From positions 62,001-126,000 of the forward strand of contig NZ_JBMIRR010000027.1 of NCBI RefSeq assembly GCF_049195245.1: a stretch of 64,000 nucleotides of DNA, in the 5' to 3' direction. Positions 62,395 to 64,000 of this stretch are shown here, piece by piece. This stretch comes from Arenimonas sp049195245. Lineage in GTDB: Bacteria; Pseudomonadota; Gammaproteobacteria; Xanthomonadales; Xanthomonadaceae. Numbering within the stretch: the stretch's first letter is position 1; each line of letters begins with the position of its first letter. Made by a program: the position numbers and the translations under genes. A model generated the notes under the pieces. That model did not search any database. It was not told where the DNA came from and was given only the letters and a program-made list of their open reading frames with translations.

Positions 62395-62787
62395 TCAGGC
62401 CAGCACGAAGGTCCAGATGACGCCCCACAGTCCCTGTGCCACCAGCACCACGTTCGCCAGGCCGGCGACGGTAAAGGGCATCGCGCGGCTCCTGGCGGGG
62501 TTGGCATAGGCCAGCACGTACCACACGCGTCCCAGCAGCCACAGCGCGCCGAGGGTGGCGGCCAGCCACACCGCACCGAACTCCGCCGCGACCCACAGCG
62601 CGGGCAGGAACATCAGCGCCGCCTCCTGGGTGTTGCCCTGCACGCGGAAGATGCGCTCGAAACCCTCGTGGCCGGTGGTGGCCGGTGCCTTGATGCCGTA
62701 GCGGCCGCGGGCGCGGCCCACCATGATCAGGGTGGCCATCAGCAGCAGCACGGTGAGCAGGGTGATCAGGGCGATGTAGGGATGCAT
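62395..62787 (-). CDS. MAPEG family membrane protein
   Basis: A 130-residue integral membrane protein of the MAPEG superfamily with four hydrophobic helices. The signature FRVQGNTQEAALMFLP is near residue 48, and VWYVLAYANPARSR lies near 87, typical of glutathione-linked MAPEG enzymes. It may be a glutathione S-transferase or peroxidase-like enzyme; catalysis is not proven. Separated by 61 bases from the response-regulator cyclase upstream. Confidence 0.9.
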   Translation of the reverse strand: MHPYIALITLLTVLLLMATLIMVGRARGRYGIKAPATTGHEGFERIFRVQGNTQEAALMFLPALWVAAEFGAVWLAATLGALWLLGRVWYVLAYANPARSRAMPFTVAGLANVVLVAQGLWGVIWTFVLA

Positions 62788-62848
62788 GGCGGAGTCCTGT
62801 CGGGAAGAAGAGGGGGTGCCGCCGCAGTGGGCGGAACCGGATCGGCAG

Positions 62849-64000
<1,152 letters not shown>

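Overview
The window reads as a chromosomal segment of a high-GC (about 70% by eye) gammaproteobacterium of the Lysobacterales (Xanthomonadales), most like Lysobacter, Luteimonas or Pseudoxanthomonas. This is inferred from gene content: tandem M13 peptidases, the folC-dedD-cvpA-purF cluster, a Zur/TonB-receptor zinc locus, hutF-type histidine degradation, and many c-di-GMP proteins. I named no gene by database search. Coding density is very high, and many neighbours overlap by 1 to 4 bases (ATGA, GTGA or TGATG), so translational coupling is widespread.

Layout. 0-9.2 kb (minus): rapA, coupled to a catalytically degenerate M13 peptidase homologue, followed by two intact M13 lipoprotein peptidases. 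9.6-18.7 kb (plus): serA with a histidine phosphatase; folC, a SPOR protein, cvpA and purF; a DUF455 ferritin-like protein; a lipoprotein; a DUF559 protein. 18.7-20.2 kb (minus): cyclophilin and lpxH. 20.3-26.4 kb: gltX, zur, an exported AstE/AspA-like metalloprotein, a ZnuD-like TonB receptor and a divergent MerC-like protein with Zur-box-like repeats between them, then ribosomal protein bTHX. 26.5-30.3 kb and 38-39.7 kb: histidine-degradation genes hutI, hutF and hutU, split by unrelated genes. 30.4-35.7 kb: serine hydrolase, LytS/LytTR two-component pair, and modAB without modC, ending at a palindromic repeat. 35.9-37.9 kb: Ogt and an Ada-AlkA fusion. 39.7-47.6 kb: assorted metabolic, transport and stress genes, including a non-coding stretch with a MITE-like repeat. 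47.7-53.6 kb: a c-di-GMP cluster (diguanylate cyclase, degenerate HD-GYP, EAL, response regulator). 53.7-62.8 kb: YaeQ, small coupled operons (ykgJ-like/GIY-YIG/EamA; ygiD/BASS/methyltransferase/srkA/PPIase), and a PadR plus HAAS membrane-sensor pair. The window ends inside a response-regulator diguanylate cyclase.

How the genes work together. Most are housekeeping or envelope functions. The best candidates for unexplored biology are the dead M13 homologue coupled to rapA, the zinc locus with a direct repeat at its divergent promoter, the two linked degenerate c-di-GMP proteins, the PadR/HAAS pair with a near-perfect palindrome in its promoter, and the non-coding 43.9-44.35 kb stretch with a minus-strand terminator. 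No CRISPR array, rRNA, tRNA, prophage or intact insertion sequence was seen.
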